Shown: positions 38,067-50,438, numbered from the stretch's first letter. The stretch: 64,000 nucleotides of DNA from Mycobacterium sp. AZCC_0083 (GCF_014202335.1 NZ_JACHGP010000002.1:620001-684000), one strand, 5' to 3'. Notes: a model not told the origin generated them from the sequence alone. Numbers and translations are program-made.

Positions 38067-38558
38067 GTGCGCTACCGCGATCAGCCAACGATAGAAGTGA
38101 CACAGCGGGTCCGCTGCGATGTCGCCACGCTGTGGAAACACGTCACGGACATCACTCTGCCAGCGCGCTGCTCGACGGAGCTGGAGACAGTCGAATGGCT
38201 CGATGGCTCCGACCACGTCGAGGTCGGTGCACGCTTCTGCGGCCGCAGCAAGCACGACGCGTTCGGCGACTGGGAGGCGGTGTGCGAGGTCGTCGAGGTC
38301 GAAGACCAGCGCCGCTGGGTGTGGAACGTCATCGGGCTCGACGGCATCGGCGCGACCTGGGGGTTCGAGGTGGAGCCGACCAGCGACGGCGCGCTGGTTC
38401 GGCAGTGGGGCCGGATGGGACCCGGACCGTCCGGTCTGACGCCGGCGATCGTCGCGCAACCGGACAAAGAGGCCAGGATCGTTGCGCGTCGGCTGTCCGA
38501 ATGGCAGCAGAACATGCAGGCCAACCTCGAATGGATCCGGTCGCAAGTAGAAGTCTGA
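38067..38558 (+). CDS. SRPBCC-family polyketide cyclase-like protein
   Basis: A 163-residue protein with the SRPBCC pattern: an N-terminal strand then TLWKHVTDITLPARCSTELE and a C-terminal helix RLSEWQQNMQANLEWI. It would bind a hydrophobic ligand. It is divergent from the LLM oxidoreductase (61 nt apart), so joint regulation is possible. GTG 38067 is chosen from the domain boundary. Confidence 0.8.
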   Translation: MRYRDQPTIEVTQRVRCDVATLWKHVTDITLPARCSTELETVEWLDGSDHVEVGARFCGRSKHDAFGDWEAVCEVVEVEDQRRWVWNVIGLDGIGATWGFEVEPTSDGALVRQWGRMGPGPSGLTPAIVAQPDKEARIVARRLSEWQQNMQANLEWIRSQVEV

Positions 38559-38564
38559 TCTTCT

Positions 38565-38589
38565 GGGCGAGCGAAGCGACGGGGGATTC
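38565..38589 (+). repeat. Dispersed GAGCGAAGCGAC repeat after an SRPBCC stop
   Basis: GGGCGAGCGAAGCGACGGGG, ending GGATTC, begins 6 nt after the stop codon, mirroring the position of the tandem copies after dop. Confidence 0.7.
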
Positions 38590-38593
38590 AAAC

Positions 38594-38619
38594 GCTATAT
38601 TTGCTTGCATCTATATAGC
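38594..38619. promoter_or_regulatory. AT-rich inverted repeat upstream of the ArsR gene
   Basis: Perfect 7-nt arms GCTATAT and ATATAGC are separated by 12 nt. The AT content is unusual for this genome and fits an ArsR-type operator in the promoter of the following gene. Confidence 0.5.
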
Positions 38620-38639
38620 TGATCTGCAATATTAGTGGA

Positions 38640-38957
38640 GTGGACGTCTTCGAGGCCGTGGCCGAACCGAGCAGGCGCGCCCTGCTGGATGCGCTCACCG
38701 AGGGCGAACGCACGGCAGGCGAACTGGTCTCCACGCTGCCAGGCCTGACTCAGCCCACCGTGTCCCGGCACCTGCGGGTGTTGCGTGAGGTCGGACTCGT
38801 CGAGGTCCGGCCGGACGCACAGCGCCGCATCTACGCGCTGCGGGCCGACGGCCTCGCCGAGATGGACGAATGGGTCTCCCGGTATCGCCGCTACTGGGCA
38901 GGCCATCTCGACGCGCTGGAGCAACACCTGCAATCGACGCATCTGGAGACGAAATGA
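38640..38957 (+). CDS. ArsR-family regulator
   Basis: A 105-residue winged-helix protein with PSRRALLDALTEGERTAGEL and recognition helix QPTVSRHLRVLREVGLVEV. No metal-binding Cys pair is visible, so it is of the non-metal group that travels with AHSA1-domain genes. It overlaps the next gene as ATGA. It is probably autoregulated through the upstream inverted repeat. Confidence 0.9.
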   Translation: MDVFEAVAEPSRRALLDALTEGERTAGELVSTLPGLTQPTVSRHLRVLREVGLVEVRPDAQRRIYALRADGLAEMDEWVSRYRRYWAGHLDALEQHLQSTHLETK

Positions 38958-39460
38958 TCGGCCGCGAAGGGCAACTCAGCATCGAGGGCGACCGCGCGGT
39001 GCTGCGCTTCGAACGACGACTGCCGTATCCGCCCGCAGCGGTGTGGTCAGCGCTCACCGAACCCAGTCACCGTGACCGCTGGATGGGCAAGTCCTCGATC
39101 GAGCCGCGCGAAGGCGGCGCCATCGAGACGGTGGCGTCGGGCCCGCAACTGCCGCCGGACATGAAGCGGATGACGGGCCGGATTCTGATCTGGGATCCGC
39201 CGCACGTGCTGGAACACGAATGGCACCAGCAGATCGTCGAGCCCGGCGTGGTCCGCTACGAGCTTCACCCGGACGGCGACGCGGGCACTCTTCTGCGGTT
39301 CACCCACCGCGGCCTCGGCGTGCCCAACGCCACCGGTTTCCGGCCCGGTACTCAGGCCTTCCTCGACCGCCTGGAAGCCCACCTCGCCGGCGACCCGCTG
39401 CCCAACTGGGCCGAACGCTATCGCGAGATCGCCGGTGTCCCACCCACCTATGACCGATGA
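38954..39460 (+). CDS. AHSA1/SRPBCC-domain protein
   Basis: A 168-residue protein with the AHSA1 landmarks PYPPAAVWSALTEPSHRDRW and RILIWDPPHVLEHEW. ArsR-AHSA1 gene pairs are widespread, and the second partner is thought to bind a small hydrophobic ligand. ATGA coupling to the regulator supports joint function. Confidence 0.88.
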   Translation: MIGREGQLSIEGDRAVLRFERRLPYPPAAVWSALTEPSHRDRWMGKSSIEPREGGAIETVASGPQLPPDMKRMTGRILIWDPPHVLEHEWHQQIVEPGVVRYELHPDGDAGTLLRFTHRGLGVPNATGFRPGTQAFLDRLEAHLAGDPLPNWAERYREIAGVPPTYDR

Positions 39461-39470
39461 AGGAAAACAC

Positions 39471-40124
39471 ATGAGCGGCAATCACTCCCACGCGACACCG
39501 GTCCTGGCGGTCGCCTATCACTCCGGCTTCGGCCATACGTCCACCCTCGCAGCTGCGGTGGCGGCAGGCGCCGGGACGGGCGGCGCCAAGGTGAGCGTGA
39601 TCGCGGTGGACGCGATGACCGACGCCGACTGGGACGTCCTCGACCGGGCCGACGGCATCATCTTCGGCAGCGCCACCTACATGGGCAACGTGTCAGCCGG
39701 ATGGCAGTCCTTCGCCGAGCAGACGGGGCGCCGCTGCCAGAACGGGACGTGGCGGGACAAGGTGGCCGCCGGCTTCACCAACTCCGGAGCCAAGAGCGGC
39801 GACAAGTTGTCCGCGCTGGTGTCACTTGCGGTGTTCGCCGCCCAACACCACATGCACTGGGTCAATCTCGGCTTGGGAGCGGGCTGGAACAGCGCGGCGG
39901 GCAGCGAGAACGACCTGAACCGGCTCGGGTTCTGGCTGGGTGCGGGCGCGCAGACCGACGTGGACGCCAACCCCGACCAGGTGCACCCCTCCGACGTCGC
40001 AACCTGCGAGCATCTCGGACACCGGGTTGCGGTGGTCAGTCGTCAGATGGTCGCGGGACGCGCTGTGGTGCAACCTATTTCAGCGGCTTCATCTCTTGCA
40101 GCATCGTCGGCACCAACTCGCTGA
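39471..40124 (+). CDS. Flavodoxin/NADPH-quinone-reductase family protein
   Basis: A 217-residue flavodoxin-fold protein: the FMN-phosphate loop AYHSGFGHTSTLA near residues 14-26 and the second loop GSATYMGNVSAG near 70. AGGAAA precedes the ATG. The last 50 nt overlap the convergent FAD oxidoreductase and encode a low-complexity tail (ISAASSLAASSAPTR), suggesting that the stop codon was lost and replaced downstream. Confidence 0.85.
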   Translation: MSGNHSHATPVLAVAYHSGFGHTSTLAAAVAAGAGTGGAKVSVIAVDAMTDADWDVLDRADGIIFGSATYMGNVSAGWQSFAEQTGRRCQNGTWRDKVAAGFTNSGAKSGDKLSALVSLAVFAAQHHMHWVNLGLGAGWNSAAGSENDLNRLGFWLGAGAQTDVDANPDQVHPSDVATCEHLGHRVAVVSRQMVAGRAVVQPISAASSLAASSAPTR

Positions 40125-41457
40125 CGGTCGGGTGGATGTGCATGGTCCGTGAGATCGCCGTGTAGGGCAGTTTCGCGGTCATCACGTCGAGGATGTCCTG
40201 GATGACCTCGTCACCGCCGACGCCGAGGATCGCGGCGCCGAGGATCTCCTCGGTGTCGGCGTCGACCACCACCTTCATGAACCCCTGTGTCTCGCCCTTC
40301 TCCACCGCGCGACCGACGCGGGTCATGGGGCGCTTGCCCACCAACGCCTTTCGGCCGGACTTGCGGACCTCGTCGACCGTCATGCCCGCGCGGCCCAGTG
40401 GCGGATCGGTGTACAACGCGTAGGTCGTGACCCGGTCGCTGACCCGGCGCGGATCGTCGTCGAGCAGGTTGGCGGCCACGATCTCGAAGTCGTTGTACGA
40501 CGTGTGCGTGAAGGCACCCTTGCCGTTGCAGTCCCCCATCGCCCAGATGTGTTCGACGCTGGTCTGCAACTGGTCGTCGACGGTGACGAAGCCCCGCGCG
40601 TCGGTCTCGACCCCGGCGACGTCGAGGCCGAGGTCGTCGGTGTTGGGCCTGCGCCCCGTCGCGACGAGGAGATGCGTGCCGGATACGGGTTCGGCTCCGT
40701 CGCTGGGGTACAGGTCGAACCCGTTGTCCTGCTTGACGATCCGCATCGACGTGGCGTTGACGTGAATGTCGATTCCCTCGGCCTCGAGGATCTCCTTGAT
40801 CGCGGCCGACACGTCCTCGTCCTCGCGGGAGGTCAGCCGCGGACCCTTCTCGACGACACTGACCTTGGCGCCGAACCGGCGGTACATCTGGGCGAACTCC
40901 AGCGCGATGTAGCTGCCGCCGACGATCACCAGATGCGCGGGCAGCACGTCGAGGTCGAGGATGCCCACGTTGGTCAGGTAGTCCACGTCGGCAAGGCCCG
41001 GAATGTCCGGCACGACGGCGCGACCACCGACGTTGAGGTAGATCCGGTCGGCCGTCAGCACCTCGTCGTCGACCCGGATGGTGTGCGGATCCTCGAAGCG
41101 GGCGTGCCCACGGATGAAAGTGCAACCGTCCATTCCCTCGAGCCATGACTCAACGCCGTGACGGTCGTCGAGCATGATGGCGTCCTTGCGCGCCTTGACC
41201 TTTGCCATGTCGACGGTGACATCGCCGGTGCCTCCCCCGATGTTGATGCCGTACTCGGCTCCTCGGCGGGCGACGTGCGCCGTGTGCGCGCTGGCGACCA
41301 GTGTCTTGGTCGGAATGCAGCCGTAGTTGACGCAGGTGCCACCGACCAGCTTGCGCTCGATCACGGCGACGGTCTGTCCTGCCGCGGTCAGCCGCCCGGC
41401 TAGTGGCGGGCCTGCCTGGCCTGCACCGACGATGATGGCGTCGAATTGTCGTGTCAC
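40075..41457 (-). CDS. Class I FAD pyridine-nucleotide-disulfide oxidoreductase
   Basis: A 460-residue flavoprotein: FAD-binding IIVGAGQAGPPLAGRL, redox-active disulfide GGTCVNYGCIPTKT, NAD(P)-binding VIVGGSYIALEFAQ, and interface HIHPTVSE with the catalytic His-Glu pair. It resembles the MerA/RclA-like group often annotated mercuric reductase, but lacks an N-terminal metal-binding domain and the C-terminal Cys pair of MerA. Mycothione reductase was considered but the motif context differs. GTG 41457 begins the FAD fold. Confidence 0.87.
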   Translation of the reverse strand: MTRQFDAIIVGAGQAGPPLAGRLTAAGQTVAVIERKLVGGTCVNYGCIPTKTLVASAHTAHVARRGAEYGINIGGGTGDVTVDMAKVKARKDAIMLDDRHGVESWLEGMDGCTFIRGHARFEDPHTIRVDDEVLTADRIYLNVGGRAVVPDIPGLADVDYLTNVGILDLDVLPAHLVIVGGSYIALEFAQMYRRFGAKVSVVEKGPRLTSREDEDVSAAIKEILEAEGIDIHVNATSMRIVKQDNGFDLYPSDGAEPVSGTHLLVATGRRPNTDDLGLDVAGVETDARGFVTVDDQLQTSVEHIWAMGDCNGKGAFTHTSYNDFEIVAANLLDDDPRRVSDRVTTYALYTDPPLGRAGMTVDEVRKSGRKALVGKRPMTRVGRAVEKGETQGFMKVVVDADTEEILGAAILGVGGDEVIQDILDVMTAKLPYTAISRTMHIHPTVSELVPTMLQEMKPLK

Positions 41458-41467
41458 GGTGGGCAAG

Positions 41468-41950
41468 TCAGATGATGCTGGCGAGGGCGACGACGGCGAA
41501 CCCACCAAGCACCGCGACGGCGTCCTCGGTCAGTGCGACGGGCAGATCGTGTCCACCGTTGCGTTCGACGAGACCGCTACGCGCCCGGTAACCGGCCAGA
41601 GTGCCGAGGACCGCGCCGACCACGCCTGCGCCGGTCGAGCTGAAGGTGTGATGCCAGCCGGCACCGATCACCGCGCCGGCGAATGCGCCAGTGACGAGCC
41701 GCGCGATGAACTGCGGCGGCACCGTACGGCTGGGCGTGGACGGCAGCTGATCGGTGACCAGCTCCACCGCCAGCAGGATGGTCAGGACGGTGACCGTGAT
41801 CGGGTGACCGACCCACTCCGCCCACGTGCCGTCGACGGGAAGCCAGTTCAGCATCGCGCCCCACGCCACCACGGCAGGCGGGGTCAGCGCCCGCAAACCT
41901 GCCACGAAACCGATGAGTAGTGCGAGAACGATGACTAGCACTTGCGTCAT
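41468..41950 (-). CDS. DUF4126 membrane protein
   Basis: A 160-residue protein with about four or five hydrophobic segments and the DUF4126 opening GFVAGLRALTPPAVVAWGA. No function is established. It lies 10 nt upstream of the FAD oxidoreductase, so the two are probably co-transcribed. Confidence 0.82.
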   Translation of the reverse strand: MTQVLVIVLALLIGFVAGLRALTPPAVVAWGAMLNWLPVDGTWAEWVGHPITVTVLTILLAVELVTDQLPSTPSRTVPPQFIARLVTGAFAGAVIGAGWHHTFSSTGAGVVGAVLGTLAGYRARSGLVERNGGHDLPVALTEDAVAVLGGFAVVALASII

Positions 41951-41975
41951 GGCAGGAAGTTAGCACCCAAGCCGG

Positions 41976-42827
41976 TCAGAAGCGACAGAACCTGATGTCG
42001 GATGCCAGGATCGCCTTCGCGCCGATCGCCGCTAGCTCGTCCATGATCGAGTTGACGTCCCTGCGGGGTACCAGGGCCCGCACCGCAACCCAGGCCGGAT
42101 CGGCTAGCGGGGCGATGGTGGGCGACTCGAGTCCGGGGGTGACCTCGGTCGCGGCGTCGAGCACCGTTCGCGGACAGTCATAGTCGAGCATCAGGTACTG
42201 CTGACCGAACACGACACCTTGCACGCGTCCGACGAGTTGGTCACGCGCGGCCGCCCCATCCTGGTCGGGCTCGGCCCGCTCGATGAGCACCGCCTCCGAG
42301 TCGCACAGGGAGTCACCGAACGCCACCAGGTCGTGCAGTCGCAGCGTGCGCCCCGAACCCACCACGTCGGCGATGGCATCGGCGACGCCCAGCTGGATGG
42401 AGATCTCCACCGCCCCGTCGAGTCGGATGACGTTGGCCTCAATCCCGCGGGTCGCCAGGTCCTTTCGCACCAGGTGCGGATACGCGGTGGCGATCCGCTT
42501 GCCCGCCAGGTCCTCGACGGTCCAGCTCTGCCCGGCCGGGGCGGCATAGCGGAAGCTCGCCGAGCCGAACCCGAGCGCCAACCGTTCGGTCACCGGGGCA
42601 TCGGAATCCTGCGCCAGATCGCGGCCGGTGATCCCGAGGTCGAGCTGCCCCGAACCGACGTAGATCGCAATGTCCTTGGGCCGCAGGAAGAAGAATTCGA
42701 CGTTGTTGGCCTGATCGACGACCGTGAGGTCCTTGGGGTCGCTTCGGCGACGGTAGCCGGCCTCGGACAGGATCTCGGCGGCCGATTCGCTCAGTGCACC
42801 CTTGTTCGGGACGGCGACCCGCAGCAT
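41976..42827 (-). CDS. hisG: ATP phosphoribosyltransferase HisG
   Basis: A 283-residue long-form HisG starting [20 protein letters not shown], with PRPP-binding [16 protein letters not shown] and a C-terminal regulatory domain that binds histidine. It catalyses the first step of histidine synthesis. An in-frame ATG at 42869 overlaps the hisE stop as ATGA and would add 14 residues; I keep 42827 because it gives the conserved N-terminus, but coupled initiation at 42869 is possible. Confidence 0.95.
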   Translation of the reverse strand: MLRVAVPNKGALSESAAEILSEAGYRRRSDPKDLTVVDQANNVEFFFLRPKDIAIYVGSGQLDLGITGRDLAQDSDAPVTERLALGFGSASFRYAAPAGQSWTVEDLAGKRIATAYPHLVRKDLATRGIEANVIRLDGAVEISIQLGVADAIADVVGSGRTLRLHDLVAFGDSLCDSEAVLIERAEPDQDGAAARDQLVGRVQGVVFGQQYLMLDYDCPRTVLDAATEVTPGLESPTIAPLADPAWVAVRALVPRRDVNSIMDELAAIGAKAILASDIRFCRF

Positions 42828-42865
42828 GCCGTTCGTCGATGAGCCGCTTGCGCGAAGAGAATCGT

Positions 42866-43147
42866 TCATAGCTTCGCGTACACGTCGTCGAGTGAAAGCC
42901 CGCGCGAGATCATCAGCACCTGAGTCCAGTACAGCAACTGGCTGATCTCGTCGGCCAGCGCCTCATCGCCCTCGTGTTCGGCCGCCAGCCATACCTCGCC
43001 GGCCTCTTCGAGGATCTTCTTGCCAAGCCCGTGCACCCCGCCATCGAGGGCGGCGACGGTGCCGCTTCCCTCCGGGCGGGTGCGGGCCCGCTCGGTCAGT
43101 TCGGCGAACAGGGCGTCGAAGGTCTTCACGGCAGGCGATTGTTCCAC
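42866..43147 (-). CDS. hisE: Phosphoribosyl-ATP pyrophosphatase HisE
   Basis: A 93-residue MazG-like enzyme with the metal-binding helix [20 protein letters not shown] and the conserved [20 protein letters not shown]. It performs the second step of histidine synthesis on the HisG product. It lies 39 nt downstream of glcP and is coupled to hisG. Confidence 0.95.
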   Translation of the reverse strand: MEQSPAVKTFDALFAELTERARTRPEGSGTVAALDGGVHGLGKKILEEAGEVWLAAEHEGDEALADEISQLLYWTQVLMISRGLSLDDVYAKL

Positions 43148-43186
43148 GTGCCGTGCATCGAAGTCACGGCGGTTTCGCCACAGCGA

Positions 43187-44659
43187 CTAGGTGCTGGCCT
43201 TTGGCAGTTCGTCGTGCAGGATCTCGGCGTGCATGTCCTCAAGCGATACGCCCTTGGTTTCGCGCACCCACTGCCAGACGAACACGAACGACAGGACAGC
43301 GCACAACGCGTAGAACCCGTAGGCCAGGCCCAGGTGATTGCGCAGTTGCGGGAACGACACGGTGATCGCCCAGTTCGCCGCCCACTGACCAGCGGCCGCC
43401 AGGCCGAGCGCGGCCGCCCGGATCCGGTTCGGGAACATCTCGCCGAGCAGGACCCACACCACCGGACCCCACGACATGCCGAACGCGACGACGAACACGT
43501 TGGCGGCGACGAGTGCGATCGGTCCTGCGGCGCCCTCGAGGAACGGTTTGCCGTCCGCGCCGACCGCCGCGGTACCGAAGATGACCGCCATCGTCGCCAA
43601 CGACACCGCCATGCCGGTCGAGCCGACCAGCAGCAGCGGCTTACGGCCCACCTTGTCGATCAGTGCGATCGCGATCAGCGTGGTGAGGATGTTGACCACC
43701 GAAGTGATCACCGTGATGACGAACGACTGGCTCTCGTCGAATCCGACGGCCTCCCAGAGGACGTTGGAGTAGTAGAAGATCACGTTGATACCGACGAACT
43801 GCTGGAAGACCGACAGGCCCACGCCCACCCAGACGATGCCGTACAGGCCACCCGTCGGCTTGCGGAGGTCATGCCAGGACGGCTTGTCCTCGCGCTCCAG
43901 CGTCTCCCGGATCCTGGTGATAGTGATCTCGAGGTTCTTCTCGCCGAGCAGCATGTTCAGCACCCTGCGGGCTTCCGGAATCTTGTGGCTGGCAACCAGA
44001 TAGCGCGGCGACTCCGGAATGGTGAACGCCAACCCGCCGTACACCAGCGCGGGCACCGCCATCACCAGGAACATCCAGCGCCAGGCCTCCATGCCAAGCC
44101 ACAGCTCCTCGCCTGCGCCGCCTGCGATCTGCGCCAACACGTAGTCGATGGCCAGCGAAAGGAAGATGCCGGACACGATCGCCAACTGCTGCAAGGAGCC
44201 CAGTCGGCCGCGGATGCGTGGTGGTGACGTCTCGGCGATGTAGGCAGGCGCGATCACCGACGCGATACCGACGCCGATACCGCCGACGACCCGGAAGATG
44301 ACGACCAACCACACATTCGGTGCCAAACCCGTCCCGATGGCACTGATGAGAAAGAACACCGCGGCGATCTTCATGACCGAGATACGGCCGATGCGGTCGG
44401 CGATCCGGCCGGCGGTCATGGCGCCTGCGGCCGCGCCAAGCAGCGCCGAGGCCACCGCGAAACCGAGCGAGGCGTTGCCGATGCCGAATTCTTCCTGAAT
44501 CGACGAAACCGCCCCGTTGATGACCGCGCTGTCATACCCGAACAGCAGGCCGCCGAGTGCGGCAACCGAGGCGATGCGGATGGCGGTGCGGCCTGACGAG
44601 AAGTCCTCGTCACTGATTACCGACGAGGAGTCGTCGACGGGTGGACCCTGACCGGCCAT
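43187..44659 (-). CDS. glcP: Sugar-porter MFS glucose permease (GlcP type)
   Basis: A 490-residue transporter with 12 hydrophobic segments and sugar-porter motifs GRIADRIGR, PESPRYL and GRLGSLQQLAIVSG; IGLDKVGRK-type loop appears as LIDKVGRKPLL. In M. smegmatis the glcP gene sits beside hisE and hisG, as here. It imports glucose with protons. GGAAGGAAG precedes the ATG. Confidence 0.9.
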   Translation of the reverse strand: MAGQGPPVDDSSSVISDEDFSSGRTAIRIASVAALGGLLFGYDSAVINGAVSSIQEEFGIGNASLGFAVASALLGAAAGAMTAGRIADRIGRISVMKIAAVFFLISAIGTGLAPNVWLVVIFRVVGGIGVGIASVIAPAYIAETSPPRIRGRLGSLQQLAIVSGIFLSLAIDYVLAQIAGGAGEELWLGMEAWRWMFLVMAVPALVYGGLAFTIPESPRYLVASHKIPEARRVLNMLLGEKNLEITITRIRETLEREDKPSWHDLRKPTGGLYGIVWVGVGLSVFQQFVGINVIFYYSNVLWEAVGFDESQSFVITVITSVVNILTTLIAIALIDKVGRKPLLLVGSTGMAVSLATMAVIFGTAAVGADGKPFLEGAAGPIALVAANVFVVAFGMSWGPVVWVLLGEMFPNRIRAAALGLAAAGQWAANWAITVSFPQLRNHLGLAYGFYALCAVLSFVFVWQWVRETKGVSLEDMHAEILHDELPKAST

Positions 44660-44755
44660 GAGGCTTCCTTCCGCAGCGCTGCGTGACGTGTGTCACACCT
44701 ACGATTGCACAGTCGAAGGAGCGGTAGGGCCGTATCCCGGCCGTGGTTTTCCGGG

Positions 44756-45439
44756 TCAGGCCAGCTGTTCGTCGCGCTCGCCGGAGAGGCTCGCGAAGAT
44801 GCCCCGCAGATCGTCGACGTCGAGTTCGCTCAGCGAACTCACGTGCCTGCGGTACGGACCTCCCGGCACGTCGACGTCGTTGGGTACCACCAGAACCGGG
44901 GCCCCGGCCGCCTCGGCCGCAGCGGTGCCCGTCACGGAGTCCTCGATCGCAAGACACTGCGACGCGTCGAAGCCCAGCAACTCTGCCGCGCGCAGGTACG
45001 GGTCGGGCGCGGGCTTGGCATGCACCACCTCGTCCCCACACACGGTCGCCGAGAAATAGTGGCGGCCAATGCTGTTCAGCGCACGCTCGGTGAGGTCGCG
45101 CCGGGTGTTGGTGACCAGAGCCAGCGGTACGCCCGCCGCGACGAGCTTCTCGAGAAGCTCCTGGGCGCCTGGCAGCCACGGCAGCCCCGTCTCGAACAGC
45201 TCACCGGTGTAGTCGTGCAGCCAGTCGGCGGATTCGGCCATCGCCGCAGGCTCCGGCTCAAGACCGAGTTCGGCGTAGACGGCCCTCATGACGCTCTCCG
45301 ACGAACCGCCCACCGTCGCCTCGCGCGCCTCAGGGCTCAATACGCCGCCGAGACGCGCGCAGAGCGCGTTCATCGATACGTCCCAGAGCTTTTCGGAGTC
45401 GACAAGCGTGCCGTCCATGTCCCAGAGCACCGCTTGCAC
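44756..45439 (-). CDS. HAD-superfamily phosphatase
   Basis: A 227-residue HAD enzyme: WDMDGTLVDSE (nucleophile Asp8), VTNTRRDLTE, Lys in KPAPDPY and IEDSVTGTAAA. The four-helix cap places it with beta-phosphoglucomutase/phosphoglycolate phosphatase types. Substrate is unknown. It is 96 nt upstream of glcP and 38 nt from the divergent NmrA-like gene. Confidence 0.88.
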   Translation of the reverse strand: MQAVLWDMDGTLVDSEKLWDVSMNALCARLGGVLSPEAREATVGGSSESVMRAVYAELGLEPEPAAMAESADWLHDYTGELFETGLPWLPGAQELLEKLVAAGVPLALVTNTRRDLTERALNSIGRHYFSATVCGDEVVHAKPAPDPYLRAAELLGFDASQCLAIEDSVTGTAAAEAAGAPVLVVPNDVDVPGGPYRRHVSSLSELDVDDLRGIFASLSGERDEQLA

Positions 45440-45465
45440 GCCCCAATTCTGTCATGGGCCCGCGC

Positions 45466-45471
45466 TAGCGT
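45466..45471 (+). promoter_or_regulatory. -10 box for leaderless NmrA-like gene
   Basis: TAGCGT is followed by 6 nt (GAAATC) and ATG 45478, with no Shine-Dalgarno. Confidence 0.5.
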
Positions 45472-45477
45472 GAAATC

Positions 45478-46283
45478 ATGACGATTCTCGTGACCGGCGC
45501 CACCGGGAACATCGGCCGCCGCGTGGTCGATCACCTCATCGACCTGGGCGCCAACGACATCCGCGCTCTGACCAGGAATCCCGCGAAGGCCAACCTGCCC
45601 GACACCGTGACACCCGTGATCGGTTACCTCGGCGATCCGGAGTCACTGAGGGCGGCGCTGGCCGGCGTGGAGCGGATGTATCTGGCGCCGTTGCCGCAGA
45701 CGTTGGATGCCACGCTAGAGCTGGTCAAGACGGCAGGCGTGGAGTACGTCGTCGCGCTTTCAGGGAGCGCGCACTGGCAGGAGCACTCCGACGCGATCAC
45801 CGCGTCCGGCGTGGTCAACACCCAGCTCGGACCAGGCGAGTTCTTGGAGAACTTCGCCATGTGGTCGGAGGCCATCAAGGCCACCCACACGGTCCGCGAG
45901 CCGTACCCGGACGTGGTTGCGGCGCCGATCTCGATGGACGACATCGCCAGGGTGGCCGCCGCGCTGTTGGTCGAGCCCGACCCGTCGCACTACGGCCAGT
46001 CCTACGAACTCACCGGCCCACAGGCGCTGACCCGCGCGCAGATCGCCGTCCAGATCGGCGTCGGCATCGGGGTCGACGTCACCTTCGAGGTGTGCAGCCG
46101 GGGCGATGCGGAGGCCGCGCTTCAAGCCAGGATGGGCGGGCAGGCGGCCTGGTATCTCGACCTGCTTGCCGAAGGTGTCAGCGCGCCGCAGCAGGCCAAT
46201 TCACTGGTGACCGAACTGACCGGGACGCCGGCCCAGTCCGTGGCGCAGTGGGCGGCGCGAAACGCCGAGCTCTTCGTCTCGGC

Positions 46284-46302
<19 letters not shown>
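45478..46302 (+). CDS. NmrA-like atypical SDR
   Basis: A 274-residue protein with the Rossmann motif [12 protein letters not shown] near residues 5-16 and the NmrA-type [10 protein letters not shown] after the second strand; no YxxxK is evident. Members bind NAD(P) and act as quinone reductases or redox-responsive regulators. It overlaps the metH end by 19 nt. Confidence 0.85.
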
Positions 46303-50033
<3,731 letters not shown>

Positions 50034-50039
50034 GTGCGT

Positions 50040-50135
50040 CCTTCCATAACGGAAGGCGTCCTTAACTCTGCCGAGCGTGGCGGATACCGGAAGGGGACTG
50101 GCCCCCCCAACTAACCGTTGCAACGCCTCTCGACC
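50040..50135 (-). promoter_or_regulatory. SAH riboswitch with SD-sequestering hairpin
   Basis: On the minus strand the leader contains GAGAGGCGTTGCAACGG and CACGCTCGGC, the conserved blocks of SAH aptamers. P1 pairs 50129-50134 with 50070-50075 (six pairs, one G-U). A hairpin lies at 50093-50106. The pseudoknot pairs AGGCGU (50123-50128) with ACGCCU (50054-50059). CCUUCC (50051-50056) can instead pair with the Shine-Dalgarno GGAAGG (50040-50045). The two helices share 50054-50056, so SAH binding should free the ribosome-binding site and turn metH on, as known for this class. Confidence 0.75.
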
Positions 50136-50179
50136 AGAAAAGTCTACGTCGTCACCCGACATCTGGACGCCCAGCTCGA

Positions 50180-50370
50180 CCCGACCCGCATGGCGACCGC
50201 GGCGCCCTTGAGCACCAGCTCGGGGATCTTGTCGGCAATGTCATAGTTACCAAGGTTAACGAGATTGCAGCCGAACGTGTTTCGTCTCAACCGCGTCAGC
50301 GCCGGTTGTCGTCGAGGGTGAGGTCGGCATCGTGCAGCTGGGTACCCATTGCGCCATCGCCCACCACCAA
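50180..50370 (-). pseudogene. Fragment of a second, M. tuberculosis-type metH
   Basis: Minus-strand translation from 50370 gives LVVGDGAMGTQLHDADLTLD, then a stop; overlapping at 50303 it continues as GADAVET, then after one extra A at 50281-50282 as [20 protein letters not shown] and on to about 50180. These blocks correspond in order to about residues 20-40 and 70-105 of the M. tuberculosis-type MetH, with about 30 codons deleted between them. It is clearly non-functional. The promoter of the present metH must lie in or near it. Confidence 0.82.
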
Positions 50371-50426
50371 GTGACCGCGGAACCCAACCCGCGTGGAGAT
50401 GACGCTCGCGTGTGCCACGCAGGGCT

Positions 50427-50432
50427 TACGCT
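50427..50432 (+). promoter_or_regulatory. -10 box for leaderless PAC2 gene
   Basis: TACGCT, identical to the pafB box, is followed by 6 nt (GGCCTG) and GTG 50439. Confidence 0.55.
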
Positions 50433-50438
50433 GGCCTG

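Noticed and set aside
40075..41457. Identification of the FAD oxidoreductase as mycothione reductase or mercuric reductase
   Set aside because: The disulfide motif context (VNYGCIPTKT) and N-terminus do not match mycothione reductase, and the metal-binding parts of MerA are absent.
50041..50135. Cobalamin or SAM-IV riboswitch as explanation for the metH leader
   Set aside because: The B12 box is not present, and the conserved GCGTTGCAACGG plus CTCGG blocks and pseudoknot agree with the SAH class instead.
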